Below, piece after piece: positions 23,956 through 31,377 of a stretch of 32,613 nt of DNA. The position numbers were made by a program, and so were the translations under genes. The stretch comes from Caldifarciminota bacterium (GTDB lineage Bacteria; Hydrothermota; Tepidihabitantia; B3-TA06), in assembly GCA_016934635.1 (NCBI GenBank), contig JAFGSK010000074.1:1-32613 (forward strand), written 5' to 3'. Every line of letters starts with the position of its first letter. Positions within the stretch are counted from its first letter, which is position 1. The notes below the pieces were generated by a model. That model saw only the letters and a list, made by a program, of their open reading frames with translations, had not been told where the DNA came from and searched no databases.

Positions 23956-24412
23956 TTGGAGTAGTCTGGCTTCTTCTTTCCATCAAAGCCTTGGCCAGCT
24001 GCTCCAGGGAATCTATGAATATATCCAGATTCCGCGGCGGTATCTCCTCCATGATGCGCCGAAACTCGCGACGCTGTGCATTGATCAGACGCTGAGCTAT
24101 GCGTCTGCCCCTTACAGAAAGGGTAACATATACCACCCTGCGGTCCTCGTCGGAACGCATCCGTTCCAGGAGCCTCGAGCGGACCATACGATCAACCAGA
24201 CCGGTAACATTCGCCTTGGAAAGACCGAGGGTCAGGGCGAGTTCGTTCATCCTCATCGCATCTTTGCTCAACAATGTCTGAAGGATCAGAAACTGAGAGA
24301 AAGACAGCTCCGCCCCGAATGGGCCAGCCGAGCCGACCAGTTGCATGCCCTTAACCAGAACAGGCCCCAGCTCTTCCAGTTTACGAATATGTTCGTCAAT
24401 CGAACGTGCCAT
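23942..24412 (-). CDS. MarR-family transcriptional regulator
   Basis: 156 aa. The winged-helix core (about residues 35-125) shows ELALTLGLSKANVTGLVDRMVRSRLLER as the recognition region and RSDEDRRVVYVTLS as the wing with its DRR. Flanking helices would form the MarR dimer interface. Such proteins usually repress their own operon and respond to phenolic or lipophilic ligands or oxidation. An inverted repeat (GTCAA-5-TTGAC) overlaps the -35 of its own promoter and may be the operator. The broken GDPD gene follows as the second cistron. Confidence 0.88.
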   Translation of the reverse strand: MARSIDEHIRKLEELGPVLVKGMQLVGSAGPFGAELSFSQFLILQTLLSKDAMRMNELALTLGLSKANVTGLVDRMVRSRLLERMRSDEDRRVVYVTLSVRGRRIAQRLINAQRREFRRIMEEIPPRNLDIFIDSLEQLAKALMERRSQTTPIEED

Positions 24413-24417
24413 ATTGA

Positions 24418-24445
24418 ACTATCCTCAAGGAATCGGTTTTGTCAA
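24418..24445 (-). promoter_or_regulatory. Promoter of marR, probably leaderless
   Basis: Minus strand TTGACA (24440-24445), 16-nt spacer, GATAGT (24418-24423), then 5 nt to the ATG. The first base of the -10 is off-consensus. GAGG 10 nt before the ATG could be a distant Shine-Dalgarno instead. Confidence 0.5.
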
Positions 24446-24455
24446 GTGGATTGAC
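24441..24455. promoter_or_regulatory. Candidate MarR operator
   Basis: GTCAAGTGGATTGAC is a perfect 5-bp inverted repeat with 5-nt centre that overlaps the marR -35 box, the expected position for autorepression. Binding is inferred from position only. Confidence 0.35.
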
Positions 24456-24705
24456 TATACTTTTGTTGGACGAAGGATAGTCCGATATAAAAGGATTCAA
24501 AACTGTCCGGGTTATTAACTATTAAGCTGCAAACCATTTCGCATCACACAATATCAGACAGCGTTATATAAGAATATACCGCCTGTACTCCGGTGTGGGG
24601 ATTAAAGCTCGCACGTTATAATGTATGTTAAACCAGATGATGCTGAGCGCAAGCTCATAGTAATAATGAGAATGTCCTGGAAAGGTGTGTTACGGGTGTT
24701 ACGGG

Positions 24706-26469
24706 TTACATCTCTACGGGGACCCGGATTCCCAGGATCGCCAAGCCTTTCCGGAGCACCAATCCGGTCGAATGAACGAGCGCCAGGCGCGCCAGCCGGG
24801 TATTCTCGTCGGAGGCCTTGAGCACCGGAACCTGGGTGTAGAAACGACTCAAGAGGGTGGCCAATTCGTAAAGATAACCGGCAACGACGTGAGGTGCGTA
24901 CCGCTGAGCCGCCTCTGATACGGCTTGGGGAAAACGTCCGAGATGCAAGAGAAGGTCAATAGTTTCAGGTTCAGTCATCTTATCGACTGTCGCAGGAATA
25001 TCCTCCTCCTTCAAAACCTTCATAGGATTCTGTTCCTCAGGCTCGGCCTTCTCGAGTATCTTTGCGCACCTGACTGCCGCGTACTGAAGGTAAGGTGCCG
25101 AGTTTCCATCGAAAGCAAGCATCTTCGACCAGTCGAAGGTGATGTCCTTGATTCTGTCCTGCGACAGGTCGGCGTATATGACCGCACCGATACCGACGCG
25201 TCGAGCAACCTGGGCTCTTTTGTCTTCGGGCATGTCCGGGTTCTTTTCTTTGACGATTTCCTCGGCCCTTCGCTCGGCTTCGTCGAGGAGATCGTCGAGG
25301 TAAACGACCCTGCCTTCTCTGGTAGATATCTTCCCTGAAGGCAGGGAAACCATCCCGAAGCGGATGTGTTGGCAGATTCCTGGAAAGCCCAATCGTTCCA
25401 GGGCCTTGGCTAGATTGACAAAGTGCAGGTTCTGCTCGGTTGCTACGACGTAGAGCAGTTTGGTTACCGGTTTGAATTTCTCGATCCGTTCAATGGCCGA
25501 CGCCAGGTCACGGGAGGCATAAAGGGTGGTACCGTCGGATTTCTTTGCTACCAGCGGTGGATTATCATCATCGGAGGTGGTGATGATGACGGCTCCTTGT
25601 GAACGTTCGGCTATCCCTTCATCGAGTAGCCGATCTATCAACTCATGCGCCTTTTTCTCGAAATCGCTCTCGTACCAGTTGTAATCGAAACAGACACCCA
25701 GTCTTGCTACTGTTTCCTCAAAATCCGCAAGACTCGCTTTCCTGAATCTCAACCATAATGCCCTTTCTTCTTCTCCTCCCTGCTCAAGTCGCTTGAAGCA
25801 GTCGCGGGCTTCATCCTCGAGGGATGGGTTTACATCAAGCTCGGCGTGAAAGCGTACGTAAAGGTCCACCAGATGACCTATCGGGTCTTTCTCGAACAGA
25901 TTCTCATCCCCCCATTGGTTGAAAGCGTAAAGCAGCTTGCCGAACTGAGTGCCCCAGTCGGAAAGGAAGTTAATGCCTACGACCTCGTAACCTCGTGCCT
26001 TGAGGATATTAATGAGCGCCTGTCCGATGATCGTTGACCGCAGGTGCCCGACGGTCAAAGGCTTGGCTATGTTGGGTGAGCAGTAGTCGACGACAATCGT
26101 TTCCTCCTTTTGCCGGTAAGTCCCGTAATCTTCACCTAAAGCATTAATGTCTTTAAATATCTCTTCCAGCAACATCCTCTGATCTGCAAAAACGTTTATG
26201 TAGCCCCCTGCTGGCTCGAATCTCGTGATAAGTCCTCCGGCTTTTAATCCGGAATTCCATCTCTCAGCAATCTTCTCGGCAAGCATTACCGGGGTTTCTT
26301 TCTTTACCTTGGCGTACCTGAAGCAGGGCACCGCAAATTGAGCGCCTGATTCCTTGGGTGGACGACGAACCTCAGGATTGGCATCGCCGAATTCCCCGGA
26401 TACCAGAAGTTCAATCTGATCATAAAGCGAATTAAATACGTAACTTGCCCTTTTCTTTTTTTGATTCAA
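24706..26469 (-). CDS. argS: Arginyl-tRNA synthetase
   Basis: 587 aa. An N-terminal Add-1-like domain (PAGGYINVFAD) precedes the class I core. The HIGH-like motif is SPNIAKPLTVGHLRST (TVGH, residues 139-142) and the KMSKS-equivalent is GKISTREG. A DALR-type helical anticodon domain closes the protein (APYLQYAAVRCAKIL onward, ending GIRVPVEM). A non-His first position in HIGH occurs, as I recall, in the SPNIAKPF-type bacterial ArgRS group, so it need not signal loss of function. The start is TTG with GAGGAG 5 nt upstream; no ATG fits. It is a single-gene unit with its own strong promoter. Confidence 0.96.
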   Translation of the reverse strand: MNQKKKRASYVFNSLYDQIELLVSGEFGDANPEVRRPPKESGAQFAVPCFRYAKVKKETPVMLAEKIAERWNSGLKAGGLITRFEPAGGYINVFADQRMLLEEIFKDINALGEDYGTYRQKEETIVVDYCSPNIAKPLTVGHLRSTIIGQALINILKARGYEVVGINFLSDWGTQFGKLLYAFNQWGDENLFEKDPIGHLVDLYVRFHAELDVNPSLEDEARDCFKRLEQGGEEERALWLRFRKASLADFEETVARLGVCFDYNWYESDFEKKAHELIDRLLDEGIAERSQGAVIITTSDDDNPPLVAKKSDGTTLYASRDLASAIERIEKFKPVTKLLYVVATEQNLHFVNLAKALERLGFPGICQHIRFGMVSLPSGKISTREGRVVYLDDLLDEAERRAEEIVKEKNPDMPEDKRAQVARRVGIGAVIYADLSQDRIKDITFDWSKMLAFDGNSAPYLQYAAVRCAKILEKAEPEEQNPMKVLKEEDIPATVDKMTEPETIDLLLHLGRFPQAVSEAAQRYAPHVVAGYLYELATLLSRFYTQVPVLKASDENTRLARLALVHSTGLVLRKGLAILGIRVPVEM

Positions 26470-26490
26470 TAATTCTCCTCTATAAAATGA

Positions 26491-26519
26491 AGTCTAACCC
26501 AAGGATAGCCTGATGTCAA
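26491..26519 (-). promoter_or_regulatory. Promoter of argS
   Basis: Minus strand TTGACA (26514-26519), 17-nt spacer, TAGACT (26491-26496), then a short leader with GAGGAG before the TTG start. Confidence 0.72.
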
Positions 26520-26576
26520 TCCAAGCCCAGGAATTCCAAGCAAAGAATTTACGGAATGAATAAAAAATATCACTGC

Positions 26577-26596
26577 AATTATCTAATTGGATAATT
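26577..26596 (+). promoter_or_regulatory. Inverted repeat, possible enhancer site
   Basis: AATTATC, TAATTG, GATAATT: 7-bp arms with 6-nt centre, about 108 nt upstream of the predicted sigma-54 transcription start. That is the usual range for an enhancer-binding protein, but no regulator is known here. Confidence 0.3.
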
Positions 26597-26635
26597 CCCC
26601 GTTGTCTAGAAACAAAGCTTGAAAACCTAAGTCCC

Positions 26636-26648
26636 GTGATTAAATCAC
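26636..26648 (+). promoter_or_regulatory. Inverted repeat upstream of sigma-54 promoter
   Basis: GTGATTAAATCAC: perfect 6-bp arms around one central A, about 53 nt upstream of the predicted start. It could be an enhancer-protein or other regulator site. Confidence 0.35.
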
Positions 26649-26668
26649 TTAACTTCGCAGTAAAAAAC

Positions 26669-26684
26669 TGGCACGATACTTGCT
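26669..26684 (+). promoter_or_regulatory. Sigma-54 (-24/-12) promoter
   Basis: TGGCACGATACTTGCT matches the sigma-54 consensus TGGCACG-N4-TTGCW at every defined position, and the base before it is C (consensus pyrimidine). The GG (26670-26671) and GC (26682-26683) dinucleotides have the invariant 10-bp separation. Transcription should begin around 26693-26697, just before the AAAGGAG of the 37-aa gene. Confidence 0.88.
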
Positions 26685-26711
26685 GTACGTATTAATAGAA
26701 AGGAGAGTTAA

Positions 26712-26825
26712 GTGAAGTTACGCATTGAACAGAAAGAAAAGGAATTTTTAAAACAAGATTTGATCCGCAGGCTCGAAGCCACGATAAGACAAGCCCAGGT
26801 TGCGGAAGCTGCCAGGGAATATTAA
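26712..26825 (+). CDS. 37-aa charged helical micro-protein behind a sigma-54 promoter
   Basis: A 37-codon frame beginning MKLRIEQKEKEF and ending AAREY. AAAGGAGAG precedes the GTG start by 4 nt, a strong ribosome binding site. The peptide is about half charged (9 Lys/Arg, 7 Asp/Glu), has no Pro, Gly or Cys, and would form one amphipathic helix. No family is recognised. The perfect sigma-54 promoter 28 nt upstream and the terminator about 100 nt downstream make a self-contained transcript of about 255 nt, so it may be a regulated micro-protein, a small RNA with a short frame, or both. It lies between divergent argS and the subtilase gene. Confidence 0.7.
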   Translation: MKLRIEQKEKEFLKQDLIRRLEATIRQAQVAEAAREY

Positions 26826-26920
26826 ACCTGCGGGTGGGGCCTCCAAATGCTCGTTTCCTTACGAAGCGCATCGTTTGGTTAAGCAATCTTTATACTCATT
26901 GGGAACGGGAGGACAATGTA

Positions 26921-26950
26921 TAAATGGGTCGACAATAAACGACCCATTTA
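26921..26950 (+). terminator. Rho-independent terminator of the sigma-54 unit
   Basis: A perfect 11-bp stem (TAAATGGGTCG and its complement) with an 8-nt loop ACAATAAA, followed by TTATTTT. It separates the sigma-54 unit from the subtilase promoter that begins 14 nt later. Confidence 0.82.
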
Positions 26951-26963
26951 TTATTTTCACCCC

Positions 26964-26991
26964 TTGACACCGGTCTACAAACCTTTATAGT
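26964..26991 (+). promoter_or_regulatory. Promoter of subtilase gene
   Basis: TTGACA (26964-26969), 16-nt spacer, TATAGT (26986-26991), with AAGGAG and the GTG start downstream. Confidence 0.72.
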
Positions 26992-27020
26992 ACAATCGTA
27001 AATAACAAAAAGGAGATCAG

Positions 27021-28673
27021 GTGAAAGCCCGTTACTTGTGTTCTCTATTAATCATGTTACTACCTGTTATTGCACAAGGAGGTGTGGATTGGTCAGGGAT
27101 TGACCTTTACGACCCTGAACTTTTTGTGCAAGGGCATATTGCGGTTCGTTTCAGTCAAGATATCGATCTTGACGCGATGCATTCCTCTCTTGCAAAGACG
27201 GGAGTCAGAGAGGTTCGGCGTCTGGAACAGCTAAACGCTGTAGAGTTCAGTCTTCCGGAAACCATGAATGTAGGCGAGGCAATTGAGCGCTTCGAGGTTC
27301 GCCCCGACGTGCTTTACGCGGAACCCGTAGCAATCAGGCGGGTTTTCTGGACCCCGAACGATCCCCGGTTTTCAGAGCAGTGGAGTTTCGATCCGGCGCA
27401 CCTTGATATGCCGGCTGCCTGGGACATTGAGCAAGGCTCCTCGGAAGTAATCATAGCGATCCTGGATTCAGGGATCGCCTACGAGGACTACGCGATTCCT
27501 TCCTACGAGCTCGGTGAGGTAATCTCCGCGGACGGTTACTACCATATATGCCCCGACTTTGAGGCCTCCCAGTTCGTTGCCGGATACGACTGCGTTCACG
27601 ACGATGGCCACCCGAACGACCAGAACGGACACGGCACCCACGTCGCCGGTACGGCTGCCCAGGCAACCGACAACTGGATAGGGGTAGCGGGCATCGCTCC
27701 AGGATGCAAGCTAATGCCGGTGCAGGTTATGAACAACCTGGGTTCAGGCGACGAAACCACCATTGCCGCGGGGATCATGTGGGCCACAGATCACGGCGCA
27801 CACGTCATCAACATGAGCCTGGGCAGTTTCCTGCCCTGGTCACCCCCCTCAGAAATAGAGCACGATGCAGTCAAGTACGCCTATGACAAGGGAGTAGTCA
27901 TAGTGGCGGCGGCGGGTAACTTCTTGGGTTGGGATGAGGTGAGCTATCCGGCCCGGTTCGAGGAGTGCATCGCAGTTGCCGCAACAGACTACTGCAACGA
28001 TCTTACAGCTTACTCTCAACATGGTGAAGGCCTGGATATCTCTGCTCCAGGGGGAGATGAAGACGCTGACTTGAATAACGATGGCAATCCCGATGGTATT
28101 GTTCAACCGACATTCAGACTGATGGGGGATCTATTCACGGAACAACAAGCCACAGTGGACGAATTCGAGTACAGGTTCCTGCAGGGAACCTCGATGGCCA
28201 CACCTCATGTATCCGGACTGGCCGCATTACTCATAAGCCACGGGATTACGGGCGTGGAAAACGTTAAGGCAGCCATCTGCGCGACTGCCGACGATTTAGG
28301 AGAAGCCGGATACGATACTGAATATGGCTGGGGACTATCCAATCCCTTCGGTGCACTAAACTATAACCCTTATTTAGTAGAAGATTCTGATCAGGCAAGA
28401 GGGATCGTGTTGGATAAATCACCCGGCGTATTCACTCACTCAACCAGCATACGATACACCCTTCCCGAAGATACACACCTGACACTGACCGTATGGGACG
28501 CTGCCGGGAGATGCGTGCGAACCCTGGTTGACGAGTATCAGTCTCAAGGCGATTATTCAGTATGTTGGAACGGCACGGACGAGCAGGGCAACCGATTATC
28601 AGCCGGGATTTACTTCGTAAGGATTTCCACAAGTTCCTACCAGACATCCAGGAGAATGATACTCCTGGATTGA
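27021..28673 (+). CDS. Secreted S8 subtilisin-like serine protease with FlgD-like C-terminal domain
   Basis: 550 aa. A signal peptide (residues 1-20) and an I9-like pro-region (about 25-105) precede the S8 catalytic domain. The triad and oxyanion residues are present: D149 in AILDSGI, H204 in NGHGTHVAGT, N300 in AAAGN and S391 in GTSMATPHVSG. An Asp/Asn-rich insertion (about 346-359) resembles a calcium loop. The last 90 residues form a FlgD-type Ig module (WDAAGRCVRTLV, GIYFVRIS, closing MILLD) resembling type-9-secretion-style C-terminal domains. The GTG start has AAGGAG 5 nt upstream. It is probably an extracellular scavenging or processing protease. Single-gene unit. Confidence 0.93.
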   Translation: MKARYLCSLLIMLLPVIAQGGVDWSGIDLYDPELFVQGHIAVRFSQDIDLDAMHSSLAKTGVREVRRLEQLNAVEFSLPETMNVGEAIERFEVRPDVLYAEPVAIRRVFWTPNDPRFSEQWSFDPAHLDMPAAWDIEQGSSEVIIAILDSGIAYEDYAIPSYELGEVISADGYYHICPDFEASQFVAGYDCVHDDGHPNDQNGHGTHVAGTAAQATDNWIGVAGIAPGCKLMPVQVMNNLGSGDETTIAAGIMWATDHGAHVINMSLGSFLPWSPPSEIEHDAVKYAYDKGVVIVAAAGNFLGWDEVSYPARFEECIAVAATDYCNDLTAYSQHGEGLDISAPGGDEDADLNNDGNPDGIVQPTFRLMGDLFTEQQATVDEFEYRFLQGTSMATPHVSGLAALLISHGITGVENVKAAICATADDLGEAGYDTEYGWGLSNPFGALNYNPYLVEDSDQARGIVLDKSPGVFTHSTSIRYTLPEDTHLTLTVWDAAGRCVRTLVDEYQSQGDYSVCWNGTDEQGNRLSAGIYFVRISTSSYQTSRRMILLD

Positions 28674-28789
28674 AGCACCGGGGTCTCTGCTAAAGGGCAA
28701 TCAAGTGAGAGAAAAGCGTGGAGTGAGCGTTGAGCAAGTCGCATATCATAGAAGCCTGGAAGCAGATGACATAATATATGCCGATATAC

Positions 28790-28818
28790 TTGACTTGACT
28801 GGGGTGTGTGGCTATACT
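28790..28818 (+). promoter_or_regulatory. Promoter of JAMM-MT-EndoQ-HIT operon, leaderless type
   Basis: TTGACT (28790-28795), 17-nt spacer, TATACT (28813-28818), then GAGGC and the GTG start. The 5-nt gap matches the other leaderless candidates, here with GTG rather than ATG. Confidence 0.68.
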
Positions 28819-28823
28819 GAGGC

Positions 28824-29342
28824 GTGGTTGATGTTTACCTTTCCCTGCCTTCATTTTTGACCATGGTTTCGGCGGCTGCCGAGCTTTTCCCTGACGAGAC
28901 CGTGGGTTATCTTGTCGGATACCCGATAAAGGGACGCTTCGTGGTCGAGTACGCGGTGCCGTTCCAGGCCGTCATGATCGACGAGGAGTTTGCCTGGATC
29001 GACGAAAACCGCACGGCCCGCATCAACCGGATAATCAATCGATTTGCAGAGGGGATGGAGATAGTAGGGACATTCCATTCTCATGCAGGAAAGGGCAAGA
29101 ATAAGGCCGTCCCTCTTCCCTCGCCTGCGGACGTCAACCACGTTCTGCCCGACGAGGTCGAGTTGATAGTAGCATTGAACAAAAAACACAAGGAGATGGC
29201 GTGGAGGGAAGGACAATACACGATTTACGGAACCGTGGACTCCTATCATGTAGAGGTCGGTGGATTCGTAAGGACAGACGCGGGAAGGGGATGGAAGAGG
29301 GTGCACGTTAACTGTTCAGGAGTAACCGGGGTTGTACCGTGA
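28824..29342 (+). CDS. JAMM/MPN-domain metalloprotease
   Basis: 172 aa, a single JAB/MPN domain. The catalytic set is recognisable: E25 in DETVGY, H85 and H87 in TFHSHAG, and S100/D103 in PSPAD. The HxH to Ser spacing is 12 residues instead of the classic 7, because of a basic insertion GKGKNKAV. JAMM enzymes remove ubiquitin-like or peptide tags. In bacteria they often work with ThiS/MoaD-like proteins, but none is encoded here. The GTG start is 5 nt after the -10. The stop overlaps the methyltransferase start as GTGA, so the genes are coupled. The substrate is unknown. Confidence 0.82.
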   Translation: MVDVYLSLPSFLTMVSAAAELFPDETVGYLVGYPIKGRFVVEYAVPFQAVMIDEEFAWIDENRTARINRIINRFAEGMEIVGTFHSHAGKGKNKAVPLPSPADVNHVLPDEVELIVALNKKHKEMAWREGQYTIYGTVDSYHVEVGGFVRTDAGRGWKRVHVNCSGVTGVVP

Positions 29343-30088
29343 AATCCAGGCGGGCATTCGATAAGATATCCCCCTACTACGACATCCTGATGCAGGGAAT
29401 AGCCTACCGTGAGTGGATAAATTACACGATGGAGCTTTTCGATCTTCTTGGGCACAAACCACACAGGATTCTCGATCTTGCCTGCGGAACAGGGTCGGCG
29501 AGTATCGAGCTTGCCCGCAGAGGATTCGAGGTTACAGCCCTTGACCGCTCTCCGCAGATGCTTGAGATATTGAAAGGTAAAAGGAGAGCGGACAAACTAA
29601 AGATCATCGAAGGAAATATGGTGAGCTTCCGGCTGGATCAACCGGTCGATGCAGTAACCTGCTTCTTTGACAGCGTCAACTATCTGACTGAGGAACGAGA
29701 TCTCGAAAAGTGCTTTCATTCCGTGTACGATACCCTTACTCAGAAAGGAGCCTTCATCTTCGACATGAATACCATCTACGGATTGGAAAAGGTCTGGGGT
29801 ACAAATACCTTGATTCGCGAATACGACGACATATACTCGGTATGGAAATCGGTTTACGACTCCACAAACCATGTATCTACCCTTTACCTTACATTGTTCA
29901 TACACAACGGTTCTGCCTATAACCGAATAGATGAGGTCCATCAGGAGCGGGCCTATCCAATGAATCAGATAAGGCAGCTTTTGGAAGAGGCAGGTTTCTC
30001 GAACGTGAAGATGTTCGGTCACATGACGAAAAGCCCTTTCCTGGATATCTCCTCAAGGGTTATGATAATTGCTGAGAAGGTTCCGTGA
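29339..30088 (+). CDS. Class I SAM-dependent methyltransferase
   Basis: 249 aa with a Rossmann-type SAM-binding core: motif I ILDLACGTGSASIELA (about residues 44-59), the acidic end of strand 2 in ALDRS, and motif III-like DAVTCFFDSVNYL. It begins FDKISPYYDILMQG, a common start for small-molecule or Ubie-like methyltransferases. The substrate cannot be deduced. It overlaps both neighbours by 4 nt (GTGA at each junction), so its synthesis is tied to the JAMM and EndoQ proteins. A shared function, perhaps nucleic-acid repair or modification, is inference from this packing. Confidence 0.88.
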   Translation: MKSRRAFDKISPYYDILMQGIAYREWINYTMELFDLLGHKPHRILDLACGTGSASIELARRGFEVTALDRSPQMLEILKGKRRADKLKIIEGNMVSFRLDQPVDAVTCFFDSVNYLTEERDLEKCFHSVYDTLTQKGAFIFDMNTIYGLEKVWGTNTLIREYDDIYSVWKSVYDSTNHVSTLYLTLFIHNGSAYNRIDEVHQERAYPMNQIRQLLEEAGFSNVKMFGHMTKSPFLDISSRVMIIAEKVP

Positions 30089-31347
30089 AGATAATCGCCG
30101 ATCTGCATCTGCATTCCCGGTTCTCGAGGGCGACCAGCCGGGATATGCGTATACCACAGATGGCGAGGATCGCGAAACTCAAGGGTATAGGCCTTCTGGG
30201 TACTACAGATTTCACCCATCCGGGATGGCTGGATGAACTCAACCGCCACTTAATGGAGGCGGAACCGGGTCTTTACACCTACGAGGATGTGAAGTTTATA
30301 CTTGCTAGTGAGGTTTCAAACATTTATACACGGGGGGGTGCACTAAGACGCATCCACAACGTGATATTCTCTCCTTCGTTCGAGGACGTAGAGAAGATAA
30401 ATAAATTCCTGGGTCGTTTCGGAACCCTGACCTCGGACGGCAGGCCTACCCTCGGGCTCGACTCGGAGGCGATGCTCGAAGGTATCCTCTCCCTATCTCC
30501 CGAAAGTTTTATCATACCCGCCCATATCTGGACCCCCTGGTTCGCACTTTTCGGTTCAAAATCAGGCTTTGATTCAATCGAGGAGTGTTTCGGAAAGTAT
30601 TCAGGTGAGATATTCGCGGTCGAAACCGGACTTTCCTCTGATCCTCCAATGAACTGGCGTCTGTCTGCCCTCGATCGCATGACCCTTGTTTCAAACTCAG
30701 ACGCCCATTCCCCTGCCCGAATGGGCAGGGAGGCAAATATCCTGGATATCGAACCATCTTTTTTCGAGATCAAGGATGCCTTGAAGAAAAAAGACCCGAA
30801 GCGTATGCTGGCCACTATAGAGTTCTTCCCGCAGGAGGGTAAGTACCACTACGACGGCCACCGCAACTGCAACGTGAGATTTACACCAACCGAGTCGATA
30901 GAAAAAAAGAACATTTGTCCTGTCTGCGGCAAGCCCTTGACACTGGGTGTACTGCACCGCATCGAAGACCTTGCCGACAGGCCCGAGGGATATCGACCGG
31001 AAAACGCAATCCCCTTTTACTCGATAATCCCGCTGGCAGAGATAATAGCCGAGGCCAAGGGAATAGGACGCGATACTGCAGGCGTGGCCAAGATATACGA
31101 ACATATCTGTACTTCTCTGGATGGAGAGTTCAACGTCCTCTTGTGGACCGATCCGGAAGAGATTGCCAAACTTGCAGGAAAGGAAATAGCCGAAGGCATC
31201 GAAAGGATGCGCAAGGGTCAGGTTAAGGTCGACGAAGGTTACGACGGTGTGTTCGGTAAAATAAGTGTTTTTGCGGAAGATACAGTCGATAAGAAACCAG
31301 AGACTACTGAAGAAGACGACAAGCATGAGCAGCTTTCCCTGTTTTAG
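30085..31347 (+). CDS. Endonuclease Q (PHP-domain DNA repair nuclease) with clamp-binding tail
   Basis: 420 aa. The PHP metal motifs are present: DLHLHS (H8, H10), TTDFTHP, EVSN, AHIWTPW (H147), VETGLSSDP and SNSDAHS (D206, H208). A zinc-finger region follows with C262, CPVCGK (C278, C281) and the EndoQ-typical GVLHRIEDLADRP. EndoQ cuts DNA 5' of deaminated bases such as uracil and hypoxanthine and of abasic sites, and is known from archaea and some bacteria. After an acidic linker the protein ends EQLSLF, a match to the bacterial beta-clamp-binding pentapeptide QLxLF. The GTG start overlaps the methyltransferase stop. HIT gene follows after 30 nt. Confidence 0.9.
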   Translation: MKIIADLHLHSRFSRATSRDMRIPQMARIAKLKGIGLLGTTDFTHPGWLDELNRHLMEAEPGLYTYEDVKFILASEVSNIYTRGGALRRIHNVIFSPSFEDVEKINKFLGRFGTLTSDGRPTLGLDSEAMLEGILSLSPESFIIPAHIWTPWFALFGSKSGFDSIEECFGKYSGEIFAVETGLSSDPPMNWRLSALDRMTLVSNSDAHSPARMGREANILDIEPSFFEIKDALKKKDPKRMLATIEFFPQEGKYHYDGHRNCNVRFTPTESIEKKNICPVCGKPLTLGVLHRIEDLADRPEGYRPENAIPFYSIIPLAEIIAEAKGIGRDTAGVAKIYEHICTSLDGEFNVLLWTDPEEIAKLAGKEIAEGIERMRKGQVKVDEGYDGVFGKISVFAEDTVDKKPETTEEDDKHEQLSLF

Positions 31348-31377
31348 AAATTTCCGTACTGTGAAGGGAACCGACCG

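Noticed and set aside
24621..24821. 66-codon plus-strand frame after a TATAAT-like sequence
   Set aside because: No Shine-Dalgarno; most of it is antisense to argS, and part is a short 9-bp tandem repeat (GTGTTACGG).
24706..26469. ArgRS with TVGH instead of HIGH as a possible inactive or altered enzyme
   Set aside because: Substitution of the first His is, as I recall, seen in the SPNIAKP-type bacterial ArgRS group; KISTREG and the anticodon domain are intact.
26918..26992. 24-codon ATG frame preceded by GGGAGG
   Set aside because: It spans the terminator hairpin and the subtilase promoter; spacing to the start is only 3 nt.
28705..28860. GTG-started 51-codon frame with AAAGGG upstream
   Set aside because: It runs across the JAMM promoter and into the JAMM gene in another frame, and shows no recognisable protein character.
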